DNA from: Mucilaginibacter sp. Bleaf8
Lineage (GTDB): Bacteria > Bacteroidota > Bacteroidia > Sphingobacteriales > Sphingobacteriaceae
Reading direction: 5' to 3'
Assembly (NCBI RefSeq): GCF_018390515.1
Contig: NZ_JAHBBK010000003.1
Location: 496,001 to 560,000, forward strand
DNA length: 64,000 nucleotides
The position numbers were made by a program, and so were the translations under genes. This document shows, in pieces, positions 18,801-26,123 of this stretch. Every line of letters starts with the position of its first letter. The stretch's first letter is position 1. A model generated the notes under the pieces. That model was given only the letters and a program-made list of their open reading frames with translations. It was not told the origin of the DNA and did no database searches.

Positions 18801-19209
18801 TCCGGTCTATCACCTTTTCGGCAATAGCTTCGGGATAGGTTACAATCAGGTGTCCGTATTCACTGGCGTGGTTCAGCTCATTGAGTACCTCGGCACGGGC
18901 CAGCACATTGCTGCTGTCGGGCTGGGTAAATTCAAAAGGCTTGCGATAGGAGGAAGGGAACAGCAAAATTTCCTTACCGGTCAGGTTTTCCAGATCGGCC
19001 TGAAAATAGGCGGCCTCTTCACGGTCGGGCAGGATGAATAACTGGTGCTTGTGCTGTAAAAAATACAAAGCTACCGCCATGGTGGCATCGCTCGATCCCA
19101 CCAGCCCGCGTAGTTGTATCCGCGGGTTCTTAGAGCTGTTAAGGGCCTTGGCCAAAGCCATAACCCGCTCATCTGTTTTATATTTTTCTAAAATTTCTCG
19201 AATATTCAA
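15856..19209 (-). CDS. mfd: Transcription-repair coupling factor
   Basis: A 1117-residue Mfd, which frees RNA polymerase stalled at DNA lesions and recruits UvrA. The UvrB-like N-terminal region is followed by the polymerase-interaction domain (PGDYVTHIDHGIGKYAGLE). The helicase motor has GDVGFGKTEVAIRAAF, IIDEEQKFGV, TATPIPRT and QMRGRVGRS, and the TRCF C-terminal domain ends the protein. No in-frame ATG exists at the 5' end. A TTG at 19218 lies inside a TAnnTTTG box, so I choose the TTG at 19209, giving the family-typical MNIREILEKY. That places the start 6 nt from the box, a leaderless design. An A10 run in the coding strand (17650-17659) is prone to slippage. Confidence 0.94.
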   Translation of the reverse strand: MNIREILEKYKTDERVMALAKALNSSKNPRIQLRGLVGSSDATMAVALYFLQHKHQLFILPDREEAAYFQADLENLTGKEILLFPSSYRKPFEFTQPDSSNVLARAEVLNELNHASEYGHLIVTYPEAIAEKVIDRNSLEKNTLDISVNSNLSIEFINEFLIEYDFERVDFVYEPGQFSVRGGIVDIFSFSHDLPYRVEFFGDFIESIRTFEIESQLSVEQVKTVTIVPNVQSKFLTENNISLLEYVDADTQIWIKDVQFMLDIVKDGYKKATQLWKALSAEEKNQNPDWIDPKYAFTDEKMIADQLHDFAVVEFGKQFFYEAQHSLNFDIRPQPSFNKDFQLLIHNIKNNEADKIENLIFTDSPKQVERLYAIFDDLDKTVKFTPVNVAIREGFIDREQHLACYTDHQIFDRYYKYKLRKGYQRTQAITLKELRELKPGDYVTHIDHGIGKYAGLEKVEVNGKIQEMIRLIYADNDLLYVNINSLNRISKFSGKEGAVPRMNKLGTDTWERLKKTTKKKVKDIARDLIKLYAVRKAQHGNAFSPDSYLQTELEASFIYEDTPDQEKATNDFKRDMESPHPMDRLICGDVGFGKTEVAIRAAFKAVADSKQVAVLVPTTILAAQHFKTFSDRLKGFPCNIDYVNRFKSSKQIKDTLTKLQEGKVDIIIGTHRLVSKDVKFKDLGLMIIDEEQKFGVATKEKLKAMRANVDTMTLTATPIPRTLHFSLMGARDLSIISTPPPNRQPVVTELHVFNDKLIKESVEYELDRGGQVFFIHNRVADLMQLGGMIRKLVPKARIGIAHGQLEGDDLEDVMLKFVNHEYDVLIATTIIEAGLDIPNANTIIINHAHMFGLSDLHQMRGRVGRSNKKAFCYLLSPPLSTLTSEARKRLSAIEEFSDLGSGFNVAMRDLDIRGSGNLLGAEQSGFIAEIGFEMYHKILDEAIQELKDEEFKEVFQDEKPRPYISFTQIDTDMEILIPDEYVTNLTERYNLYTEISRLENETQLVAFEKQLTDRFGPVPPQVHDLLNTIRLQWLGKAIGFEKISLKKNVLRGYFLANQQSKYFESQEFMQVLNFVKNNPRRVNMKEVKNSLRISIEGVRSIEEAVDILSEVGIGVPA

Positions 19210-19215
19210 AACATC

Positions 19216-19223
19216 CAAAGATA
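19216..19223 (-). promoter_or_regulatory. TAnnTTTG -7 promoter box at the mfd start
   Basis: TATCTTTG on the minus strand is an exact match and overlaps the TTG at 19218-19216. It ends 6 nt before the TTG at 19209. A start of transcription 4-7 nt after the box would yield a leaderless mfd mRNA beginning at or next to a TTG codon. Confidence 0.6.
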
Positions 19224-19495
19224 AGCAAAAAAGATGCCTTAATGCGGAAGGCTAACCAAGAAACGAGAGGCAAGAGCCAAGATGACAGCAACATGAGAGA
19301 AGAGCAGTGCGTAATGGAAGCAGGCGCATTCTGAAATCAGAGAGAATAACGCTTTCTATTCAGTAAATTCTGCTGAATATGTAAGCTCCTGTTGTGGCTT
19401 ATTCAAAAAGGAACGCCTGCCGGCAAACAAACTACCGCTTCAAATCCTTTAGAAGGTATTAAGATACGAAATTATTTTAACTAACCGTTATTACC

Positions 19496-19903
19496 ATGAA
19501 GAACGCAGTTGCATCTGGATTAATTATAGGAATTTTAAGCGGGCTCTGGCTTTTTATTATGCGCTGGGCTGGCTATACCATGTTTGGCGACCAGGTTTCA
19601 CCTATTGAATACATCTCTATCCTGATCCCTATCATCGGGGTATACTTAGGTGTAAAAAGCTACCGCGACCATGATTTGGGCGGCAGTATGAGTTTTTTAC
19701 AAGGTATTGTACAAAGCCTTAAAATTTTATTTATAGGTGGTGTAATTGCCGTATTTGCCGGTATTATTTATACCAATTATGTAGAAATGCAACATAACAT
19801 CCGCGATTTTTCGGCCCGTTTATTTGGAGCATTGCTTATTGGTGTTATATCTTCACTGGCGGCAACCCTGTTGCTGATGACGAATACCAACAAAATTGAT
19901 TAA
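19496..19903 (+). CDS. DUF4199 family membrane protein
   Basis: A 135-residue protein with four hydrophobic segments at about 5-25, 40-55, 75-95 and 105-130. The features GLIIGILSGLW, ISILIPIIGVYLGVKSYRD and GGSMSFLQGIVQSLKILFIGG match the DUF4199 family, common in Bacteroidota and of unknown function. It is the first of a run of small membrane-protein genes. Its stop overlaps the TTG start of the next gene by 8 nt, suggesting translational coupling. Upstream is a 277-nt gap after mfd with no clear promoter match. Confidence 0.75.
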   Translation: MKNAVASGLIIGILSGLWLFIMRWAGYTMFGDQVSPIEYISILIPIIGVYLGVKSYRDHDLGGSMSFLQGIVQSLKILFIGGVIAVFAGIIYTNYVEMQHNIRDFSARLFGALLIGVISSLAATLLLMTNTNKID

Positions 19904-20210
19904 AAGACTCTATAATCATTCTGAACTTTTATTTTGGGTAACGGCCCTGGTATTACTGGCCGTTACCCAACCCAATGGGCAGCCGCATTTTAGTCTGTGC
20001 CTTTTTAAGTTGGCCGGTTTTAGCTGGTGCCCCGGTTGCGGTATAGGCCATGCACTTTCATGCCTGCTGCATGGGCAAGTTGTGGCCTCCTGGCAGTATC
20101 ATGGGCTGGGTATACCGGCGCTGCTGACTATTTTTTATCGCATCTATGGTTTAAGTTTTAAACAAATGTTTAATTTTAGAAAACTTAAACTTAACCGGCA
20201 TGGATTTTAA
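19896..20210 (+). CDS. DUF2752 family membrane protein
   Basis: A 104-residue protein with two or three hydrophobic segments and the DUF2752 signature FSWCPGCGIGHALSCLLHG near residue 45. The CPGCG motif may bind a metal or be redox active, but this is not known. It starts with TTG at 19896, inside the end of the DUF4199 gene, since there is no ATG near the expected N terminus. The 3' end overlaps the following TM2 gene by 11 nt. The overlaps on both sides support a real operon. Confidence 0.8.
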   Translation: MIKRLYNHSELLFWVTALVLLAVTQPNGQPHFSLCLFKLAGFSWCPGCGIGHALSCLLHGQVVASWQYHGLGIPALLTIFYRIYGLSFKQMFNFRKLKLNRHGF

Positions 20211-20559
20211 TTTCTACACCCTGTTTTCGGGTATAACAACCGAAGAGATGGCTTATTTACAGCAGGCTACCGCCGGGCTTTCCGAAAATCAGCAACGTCA
20301 TTTTGTCAATATCTATGGCAGTAAGCGTAGAACCGCACAAGATTTGCTTCTTTTTACTTTATTAGGTTTTATTGGGATAGCCGGTGTTCACAGATTTTTG
20401 GTTGGCCAGATAGCAATGGGGATTATCTACTTTTTTACCGGAGGCTTTTGCGGCATTGGTACTATCGTTGATCTGATTAATCATAAAAGCCTGGCCAATA
20501 GCTATAACCGCGATATGGCTTATGAAAGTCTGCAAATTGTAAAGATGGGCGGTTACTAA
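20200..20559 (+). CDS. TM2 domain protein
   Basis: A 119-residue protein with an N-terminal soluble helical part (1-45) and a TM2 domain of two helices at about 50-105. The signature GFIGIAGVHRFLVGQ, then GIIYFFTGGFCGIGTIVDL, matches the conserved turn GxxGxHRFYLG and the D at the end of helix two. Function is unknown. It overlaps DUF2752 upstream by 11 nt and is followed 8 nt later by the DUF2905 gene. The DUF2752-TM2 pair is recurrent in Bacteroidota, as far as I recall. Confidence 0.85.
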   Translation: MDFNFYTLFSGITTEEMAYLQQATAGLSENQQRHFVNIYGSKRRTAQDLLLFTLLGFIGIAGVHRFLVGQIAMGIIYFFTGGFCGIGTIVDLINHKSLANSYNRDMAYESLQIVKMGGY

Positions 20560-20567
20560 TAATAAAT

Positions 20568-20795
20568 ATGGGAAACGATACGGGTAAAGTGCTGATTGCC
20601 GTAGGTGGGGTTGTATTGCTTATTGGTGTGCTGATTTACTTTTTTGGTAACAAGCTGCACTGGATTGGCCATCTGCCCGGCGACATACGGGTAGAGCGCG
20701 AGAACTTTCGTTTCTATTTTCCGGTTACTACATTAATATTGCTGAATGTACTGATATTTATCATTATCAAAATTTGGCGATACCTGAACGGCTGA
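20568..20795 (+). CDS. DUF2905 family small membrane protein
   Basis: A 75-residue protein with two membrane helices (about 7-27 and 50-70). Between them lies the DUF2905 signature LHWIGHLPGDIRVERENFRFYFP, which I recognise as GxLPGDIxxxxxxxxxxxP. Function is unknown. It sits between the TM2 gene (8 nt upstream) and the Nif3-family gene (16 nt downstream), in a compact same-strand series. Confidence 0.85.
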   Translation: MGNDTGKVLIAVGGVVLLIGVLIYFFGNKLHWIGHLPGDIRVERENFRFYFPVTTLILLNVLIFIIIKIWRYLNG

Positions 20796-20811
20796 TTAAC
20801 TTGCCGCTGTT

Positions 20812-21909
20812 ATGAAACTTGTAGAACTAACCGCTTATCTGGAAAGCATAGCCCCGCTAAGCTACCAGGAAGATTACGATAACTCGGGCCTTATTGTGGG
20901 CAACGGCAATCAGGAAATTACCCAAGGGCTTATCTCGCTTGATTGTACCGAGGCCGTGGTTGACGAAGCCATCCGTACCGGATGCGAGGTGATAATTTCG
21001 CATCACCCCATCGTTTTCAAAGGACTTAAAAAGTTTAATGGCAAAACGTATGTAGAGCGTGTGGTTGAAAAAGCTATACGACATAACATTGCGCTGTATG
21101 CTATTCATACCAATCTGGATAATGTAATGGATGGGGTAAATGCCCGCATCTGCCAAACCTTGGGATTAAAAAATACACGTATCCTTTCGGCCAAAGGCGG
21201 CATTCTGAAAAAGCTGGTGACCTATGTGCCTCAAAGCCATGCCGAGGCTGTGCGTAGTGCTTTGTTCAAAGCCGGCGCAGGAAACATTGGCAACTATAGC
21301 GATTGCAGCTTTAATGCCGATGGTACCGGTACCTTTAAAGGTGCAGCCAATACCAATCCGTACGTTGGTCAACCCGAACAGCTGCATTATGAAAGCGAAA
21401 CCCGCATTGAAACCATTTACCCGGCACACCTGGAAAGTAAGTTGTTGATGGCGCTTTTTTTGGCTCATCCATATGAAGAAGTGGCTTATGATCTGTACAC
21501 GCTTACCAACCAGCATCAGCAGGTAGGTTCGGGTGTGATTGGTGAACTGGATATGCCTTTTGACGAAAATGACTTTTTGCGCCACCTGAAAGATAAGATG
21601 CAGGCAGCTGTAGTGCGGCATACGGCTTCGACCGGCAAACCGGTTAAAAAGGTTGCTGTATGTGGCGGCTCGGGCGGCTTTTTACTGAAGCAGGCCATAG
21701 CGGCCGGAGCCGATGTTTTTGTAACTGCCGATTATAAATATCATGAGTTTTTTGATGCTGAAGGAAAAATAGTGATTGCCGACATCGGACATTTTGAAAG
21801 TGAGCAATTTACACAGCATTTATTGTATGAAATAATACGAAAAAAATTTAGTAACTTTGCGGTCCGTTTAACAGAAATTAATACAAACCCCATAAAATAT
21901 TTTATTTGA
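20812..21909 (+). CDS. Nif3-like dinuclear metal centre protein
   Basis: A 365-residue Nif3/YqfO-type protein. The N-terminal half has YDNSGLIVG, EVIISHHPIVFKGLK (two metal-binding histidines) and YAIHTNLDNVMDGVN. The middle holds the PII-like insertion (about 125-240). The C-terminal half has GGSGGFLL, DVFVTADYKYHEFFDA and the metal motif DIGHFESEQF. Members form toroidal hexamers with two metal ions per subunit and are sometimes labelled GTP cyclohydrolase I type 2, a function that is not proven in general. Its TGA overlaps the ATG of the next gene by 1 nt (TGATG), a standard coupling arrangement. A promoter box lies inside its 3' end. Confidence 0.92.
   Translation: MKLVELTAYLESIAPLSYQEDYDNSGLIVGNGNQEITQGLISLDCTEAVVDEAIRTGCEVIISHHPIVFKGLKKFNGKTYVERVVEKAIRHNIALYAIHTNLDNVMDGVNARICQTLGLKNTRILSAKGGILKKLVTYVPQSHAEAVRSALFKAGAGNIGNYSDCSFNADGTGTFKGAANTNPYVGQPEQLHYESETRIETIYPAHLESKLLMALFLAHPYEEVAYDLYTLTNQHQQVGSGVIGELDMPFDENDFLRHLKDKMQAAVVRHTASTGKPVKKVAVCGGSGGFLLKQAIAAGADVFVTADYKYHEFFDAEGKIVIADIGHFESEQFTQHLLYEIIRKKFSNFAVRLTEINTNPIKYFI
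21852..21859 (+). promoter_or_regulatory. Internal TAnnTTTG box upstream of the zinc-ribbon gene
   Basis: TAACTTTG lies within the last codons of the Nif3 gene, about 50 nt before the ATG at 21909. It could give the zinc-ribbon gene its own promoter. Because it is inside coding sequence the match may be by chance. Confidence 0.4.
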
Positions 21910-22658
21910 TGGAACAAACCGTAGAACAAAAGCTGAAAGCTTTATATGAGCTACAAAACATCCACACCAAAATTGACAGAATACGCCAGGTAAGAGGTGA
22001 ACTGCCTATGGAAGTAGCCGACCTGGAGGATGATGTCGCTGGTCTGGAAACCCGCATTCAGAAAATCAAAAGTGAGCTGGATGATTTGGAGGACGATATT
22101 GTAACCCGTAAAAATCTGATCAAAGAAGCTCAGGCTAATATTAAAAAATACGAAGCACAACTTAACGAGGTTAAAAACAACCGTGAGTATGATGCTATCT
22201 CTAAAGAGATCGAGATTCAGGGCCTGGATATTCAGGTAAGTGAGAAGAAAATTCGCGAATACGGTTTTGAAATCACTTCTAAAACCCAGGTTTATGAAAA
22301 AGCTTTGGCTGATTTAGAAGGCCGCCAGAAAGATCTGGACGCTAAAAAAGCAGAGCTGGGCACTATCACTGCCGAAACTGAGAAAGAAGAAAACGAGCTG
22401 AATACACAAGCTGAATCAGCTAAAAAAAATATTGAAGAGCGTTTGCTGATTGCTTATAGCCGTTTACGCAACAACGCTAAAAACGGTTTGGCGGTAGTAA
22501 CCATCCAGCGCGATTCATGCTCTGGTTGCTTTAACCACATCCCGCCTCAGCGTCAGGCTGATATCCGTCAGCGCAAAAAAGTCATTGTTTGCGAGCACTG
22601 CGGCCGTATCCTGGTTGATGAGCAAATGGCTCTGGAAGTTGAAGAGCAACACGCTTAA
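21909..22658 (+). CDS. Coiled-coil protein with C-terminal C4 zinc ribbon
   Basis: A 249-residue protein. Residues 1-180 are a long coiled coil rich in Glu, Lys and Leu. The end carries a zinc ribbon with two cysteine pairs, CSGC and CEHC, separated by about 21 residues, and the linking motif IPPQRQADIRQRK. This is the bacterial C4-type zinc ribbon (zf-RING_7) family, often encoded next to Nif3 proteins. The role is unknown; nucleic-acid or membrane contact has been suggested from structure. The ATG at 21909 overlaps the Nif3 stop by 1 nt. A preceding in-frame TTG at 21906 is less likely. A strong terminator follows. Confidence 0.88.
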   Translation: MEQTVEQKLKALYELQNIHTKIDRIRQVRGELPMEVADLEDDVAGLETRIQKIKSELDDLEDDIVTRKNLIKEAQANIKKYEAQLNEVKNNREYDAISKEIEIQGLDIQVSEKKIREYGFEITSKTQVYEKALADLEGRQKDLDAKKAELGTITAETEKEENELNTQAESAKKNIEERLLIAYSRLRNNAKNGLAVVTIQRDSCSGCFNHIPPQRQADIRQRKKVIVCEHCGRILVDEQMALEVEEQHA

Positions 22659-22680
22659 TAAACTACTTTCATACATAAAC

Positions 22681-22714
22681 AAAAAAAAGACGCTTATTTA
22701 AGCGTCTTTTTTTT
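22681..22714 (+). terminator. Intrinsic terminator after the zinc-ribbon gene
   Basis: A 15-bp stem (22681-22695 with 22700-22714) with a 4-nt loop, A-rich on the left and T-rich on the right. It ends the small membrane-protein/Nif3 operon and may also work for the convergent radical SAM gene. Confidence 0.85.
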
Positions 22715-22820
22715 GTTTATGGTTATACTTGCTTGTGTCCTAATATGAAGCTTATGTTGCTATTTGTTTAGGATAGCTCCTCGCACCCTGTTCCTCTCTG
22801 CACCCCACTACCTCGCTCTC

Positions 22821-23891
22821 CTAAAACAAGCTTGTTTGTTTTCCAGCCTTTGGCGTAAATAATGATAAATTATATTCGGGCATTACACGGTCAGCTAAAA
22901 ATTTATTGCAAGCTACCCGGTACAGCTGCTGTATTGAATCAGCTACCTCGCCGTCGCCACTCATCCGGCGACCGTATTCGCTGTCGTTCAAATTGCCGCC
23001 GTGGCATTCGCGTATCAGGTTAAGCACCTTCTCGGCCCTGTCCGGAAAAGTTTTATGGATCCAGTCGGTAAACAGTTCTGCAATGCTGCCGTTCAGGCGC
23101 ACAATGGTAAAGCCGGCATCAACCGCCCCGCGATTGGCCGCCGCCCGGATAATAGATGGCACCTCATTGCTGTTAAGGCCTGGTATAATAGGGGCTGTCA
23201 TTACCCGTACCGGTATACCTTTGGCCGATAGCTTTTCAATCACATTTAAACGGCCAATAGAGGTTACTGTGCGTGGCTCCAGTTTTTGGCGCAACTGCTC
23301 ATCCAGTGAGGTGATGGATATATTTACGTGCAGTAACTGCATTTGGGCCAGTTCTGTTAAAATATCCAGATCGCGCATAATAAGGTTGTTCTTGGTGATG
23401 ATACTTACTGGGTGGCGGTATTGCAAAAATAGTTTCAGCATGCGGCGGGTTAGTTCCAGTTCGCGTTCAATAGGCTGATAGCAGTCGGTATTACCTGATA
23501 ATACAATAGGCGTTGGCTTATATTTCCGTTTGTTGAAATACTCTTCAAGTAATTCGGGCGCATTGCGCTTAACAATTATCTTCCGCTCAAAATCAAGTCC
23601 GGCGCTAAAACCATAGTATTCATGACTGTTGCGGGCATAGCAGTAAATGCAACCATGTTCGCAGCCCTGATACGGATTTACTGAGTGCATATGACTCAGG
23701 TCTGGACTGTTCGATTTGCTGACGATCTGCTTTGGGGTCTCCTCAAATATCTGTGTTTTACTGTTTTGCAGCATCGGTTCGTCGAGCGCTTCAATGTGCT
23801 GCGCCACATATTTATTTTTCAGGTATTTGTTATGTGTATTTACCTGCGCCCCCCTGCCCGTGAAATAATCCTGATTCACCTCAAATGCCAT
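22821..23891 (-). CDS. PA0069/Rv2578c-type radical SAM protein
   Basis: A 356-residue radical SAM enzyme. The iron-sulfur cysteines are in NPYQGCEHGCIYCYAR (CxxxCxxC, about residue 85), and the family markers YYGFSAGLDFERKI, VLSGNTDCYQPIE and ITKNNLIMRDLD follow. These are typical of the PA0069 group, related to spore photoproduct lyase-like proteins and of unknown substrate. The C-terminal part contains RECHGGNLNDSEYGRRMSG. The ATG at 23891 (MAFEVNQDYF) is preferred to an upstream frame start at 23918. A near-consensus box (CAGCTTTG) lies 3 nt before this ATG on the minus strand. The gene is alone on its strand. Confidence 0.88.
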   Translation of the reverse strand: MAFEVNQDYFTGRGAQVNTHNKYLKNKYVAQHIEALDEPMLQNSKTQIFEETPKQIVSKSNSPDLSHMHSVNPYQGCEHGCIYCYARNSHEYYGFSAGLDFERKIIVKRNAPELLEEYFNKRKYKPTPIVLSGNTDCYQPIERELELTRRMLKLFLQYRHPVSIITKNNLIMRDLDILTELAQMQLLHVNISITSLDEQLRQKLEPRTVTSIGRLNVIEKLSAKGIPVRVMTAPIIPGLNSNEVPSIIRAAANRGAVDAGFTIVRLNGSIAELFTDWIHKTFPDRAEKVLNLIRECHGGNLNDSEYGRRMSGDGEVADSIQQLYRVACNKFLADRVMPEYNLSLFTPKAGKQTSLF

Positions 23892-24122
23892 ACACAAAGC
23901 TGCTAAATAAATTAGCAATAAACAATTTAATGTTTATAAAAAGTATGTAATGTTAGCAAATGGAGAAAGGTAACTTACTAAATTAAATAGGTTGAATATG
24001 CTTAATAGTAAAAAGTGGCATAACTAATATGAAATACTAAGCCAAATAAGCTATAATCACAAAAATATTTGAGTTTGATGCGTCTTGTTGCTTAACTTAG
24101 TGCTGTCAAACCTTATTGCAAC

Positions 24123-26102
24123 ATGACTAAAATCTCTACAGTGCTTATTGCGCTGTGCACTGCATGCAGTGCTGCCTTTGCACAAACCCCTGCTGCGCCC
24201 GGCACACAATCCTACGGAAAGATAGATAAAGCAGACCTGGAACTTAAAGAATGTGCTTTTGAAAAAGATGCCAATGCAATGGTATTATTCCATAAAGGCG
24301 ATGTGTATTTTGATAACGATTTCAACGTGGTGCTCGAAGCCCATAAGCGGATTAAAATATTTAAAGAAGCCGGTAAAAAGGAAGCCGATATACGTTTGGA
24401 GTTTTATGGCGGTAACCATTTCGAGTATTTAACCGGCCTGCAGGCAGAAGTTTTTAACCTGAATGACGGTAAGGTTGAAATAACTAAATTGGATAAAAAG
24501 CAGGTTTTTACCGAAATTATTGATAAAAGCCGCACGGCGTTAGTGTTCTCTTTTCCTAACGTAAAGCCCGGTTCGGTAATTGAATTTTCGTATAAAAAAA
24601 CAACCAACGCTTACTACCGCATACCCGATTGGTATTTTCAGGGCCGTATACCTGTACGCTACAGCGAATTTACCACCACTATACCCGAGTACTTTTATTT
24701 CAGAACACAAACGCACATTTACGAACCGCTTGTAAAAAGCATTACCACGTCAGAGTCTCGCAGTTTGGGTGGAGGACAGTCGGCAACTGCTTTTACGGAG
24801 GAACGCCGTGTTATGGCGATGGCCAATGTGCACTCATTACAAGAGGAGCCTTATATGCGCTCGCTTACCGACAATTTACAAGGTTTGCACTTGCAGTTAA
24901 CCACTGTTAAGCCAACCTTTGGATTTACCCGTGTTTACTCAGATACCTGGGCCAAGGCCGGCGGTAACCTGGCCGAAGATGAAGACTTCGGTGTGCAGCT
25001 AAAACGCAAACTGGCTAATGAAGAAACCATTGTTACTAAAGCTAAAGCATTGAAAACCGACGATGAAAAGATTGCCTATATTTTCAACGAGGTTAAAAAT
25101 GCCATGAAATGGAACGGTAGCGATATCTGGTACACAGACGAGGGTACAGTAAAAGCCTGGGAAAAAAAGACGGGTAACTCAACCGAAATTAACCTGATTA
25201 TGCATCACCTCTTGAAGCAATCGGGCGTAAAATCTTATCCTATGGTAGTGAGTACGCGGTCAAACGGTCAGGTTAACCCGGCCTTTAGCTTCCTTAACCA
25301 GTTTAACCGTGCTGTGGTGTATATACCAGTAGATAGTACCAAACGTTACATCCTCGATGCAAGCAGCAAATACAACTCCTATCTCGAAACGCCTGATAAT
25401 ATCTTAAACTCATACGGCTTATGGATTGATAAGGAGAATAAGCAGTACGACCTGATGTTTATAGACAGAAAACAGCCCGTACGTAAAGTGGTATTTGTAA
25501 ATGCCGAGATAAAGCCCGAGGGTAAAATGAGCGGCACGGCCGAGATTAACTGTTTCAGCTACAATCGCATCAGCGATATTGAGCATTATAAAACCGATGG
25601 TGAAAAGAAGTATATCGATTTTTTGCGCGAAAAGAATAATGCCCTAACCATCAATTCGCTCAAGTTTAATAACATGGAGGTAGATTCGCTGCCGCTTGCA
25701 CAAAACTTAAACTTCGATATGGAGCTAACCGGCTCTGATAAGGATTATATTTATTTTTCGCCCAACTTGTTTACCTCACTGCGCGTTAACCCGTTCTTAA
25801 ATGAAAACCGCACCAGTGATGTGGATTTTGGTCATCTGGATAACCTTAACATCAGTGGTATCTACAAAATTCCGTCGGGTTACAAGCCCGAAGCCCTGCC
25901 ACAAAGCATCAGCATTGTAATGCCTGATAAGAGCATTGTTTTCAGACGGATTGTGGCCGAGCAGGAGGGTACTATCGTGGTACGCTACTTTATTGACCAC
26001 AAAAAAACCGTATACTTTAAAGAAGATTACGGCGATTTACACGCGTTCTATAAAAAAATGCATGAGCTGCTGAACGAGCAGGTGGTTTTGAAAAAATCAT
26101 AA
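24123..26102 (+). CDS. DUF3857/transglutaminase-like protein lacking catalytic residues
   Basis: A 659-residue secreted protein with a signal peptide (cleavage near CSAAFA-Q). A DUF3857 beta-rich domain (about 55-240) is followed by a transglutaminase-like fold (about 290-430) and a DUF3858-like C-terminal domain. In the transglutaminase core the position of the nucleophilic cysteine reads G351-N-S353, a serine. The position of the histidine in FNR is Arg396, while the following aspartate (ILDAS) is kept. It therefore looks like a pseudo-enzyme, perhaps a binding or scaffold protein. The next gene, 21 nt downstream, is a paralogue with intact Cys and His. Related forms with this serine seem common in Bacteroidota. 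Confidence 0.88.
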   Translation: MTKISTVLIALCTACSAAFAQTPAAPGTQSYGKIDKADLELKECAFEKDANAMVLFHKGDVYFDNDFNVVLEAHKRIKIFKEAGKKEADIRLEFYGGNHFEYLTGLQAEVFNLNDGKVEITKLDKKQVFTEIIDKSRTALVFSFPNVKPGSVIEFSYKKTTNAYYRIPDWYFQGRIPVRYSEFTTTIPEYFYFRTQTHIYEPLVKSITTSESRSLGGGQSATAFTEERRVMAMANVHSLQEEPYMRSLTDNLQGLHLQLTTVKPTFGFTRVYSDTWAKAGGNLAEDEDFGVQLKRKLANEETIVTKAKALKTDDEKIAYIFNEVKNAMKWNGSDIWYTDEGTVKAWEKKTGNSTEINLIMHHLLKQSGVKSYPMVVSTRSNGQVNPAFSFLNQFNRAVVYIPVDSTKRYILDASSKYNSYLETPDNILNSYGLWIDKENKQYDLMFIDRKQPVRKVVFVNAEIKPEGKMSGTAEINCFSYNRISDIEHYKTDGEKKYIDFLREKNNALTINSLKFNNMEVDSLPLAQNLNFDMELTGSDKDYIYFSPNLFTSLRVNPFLNENRTSDVDFGHLDNLNISGIYKIPSGYKPEALPQSISIVMPDKSIVFRRIVAEQEGTIVVRYFIDHKKTVYFKEDYGDLHAFYKKMHELLNEQVVLKKS

Positions 26103-26123
26103 GCTTAAAACCTTACTTAATAC

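Noticed and set aside
19216..19218. TTG at 19218 as the mfd start
   Set aside because: It overlaps the TAnnTTTG box and adds three residues ahead of the family-typical start. The nearby ATG at 19214 is out of frame and followed by a stop.
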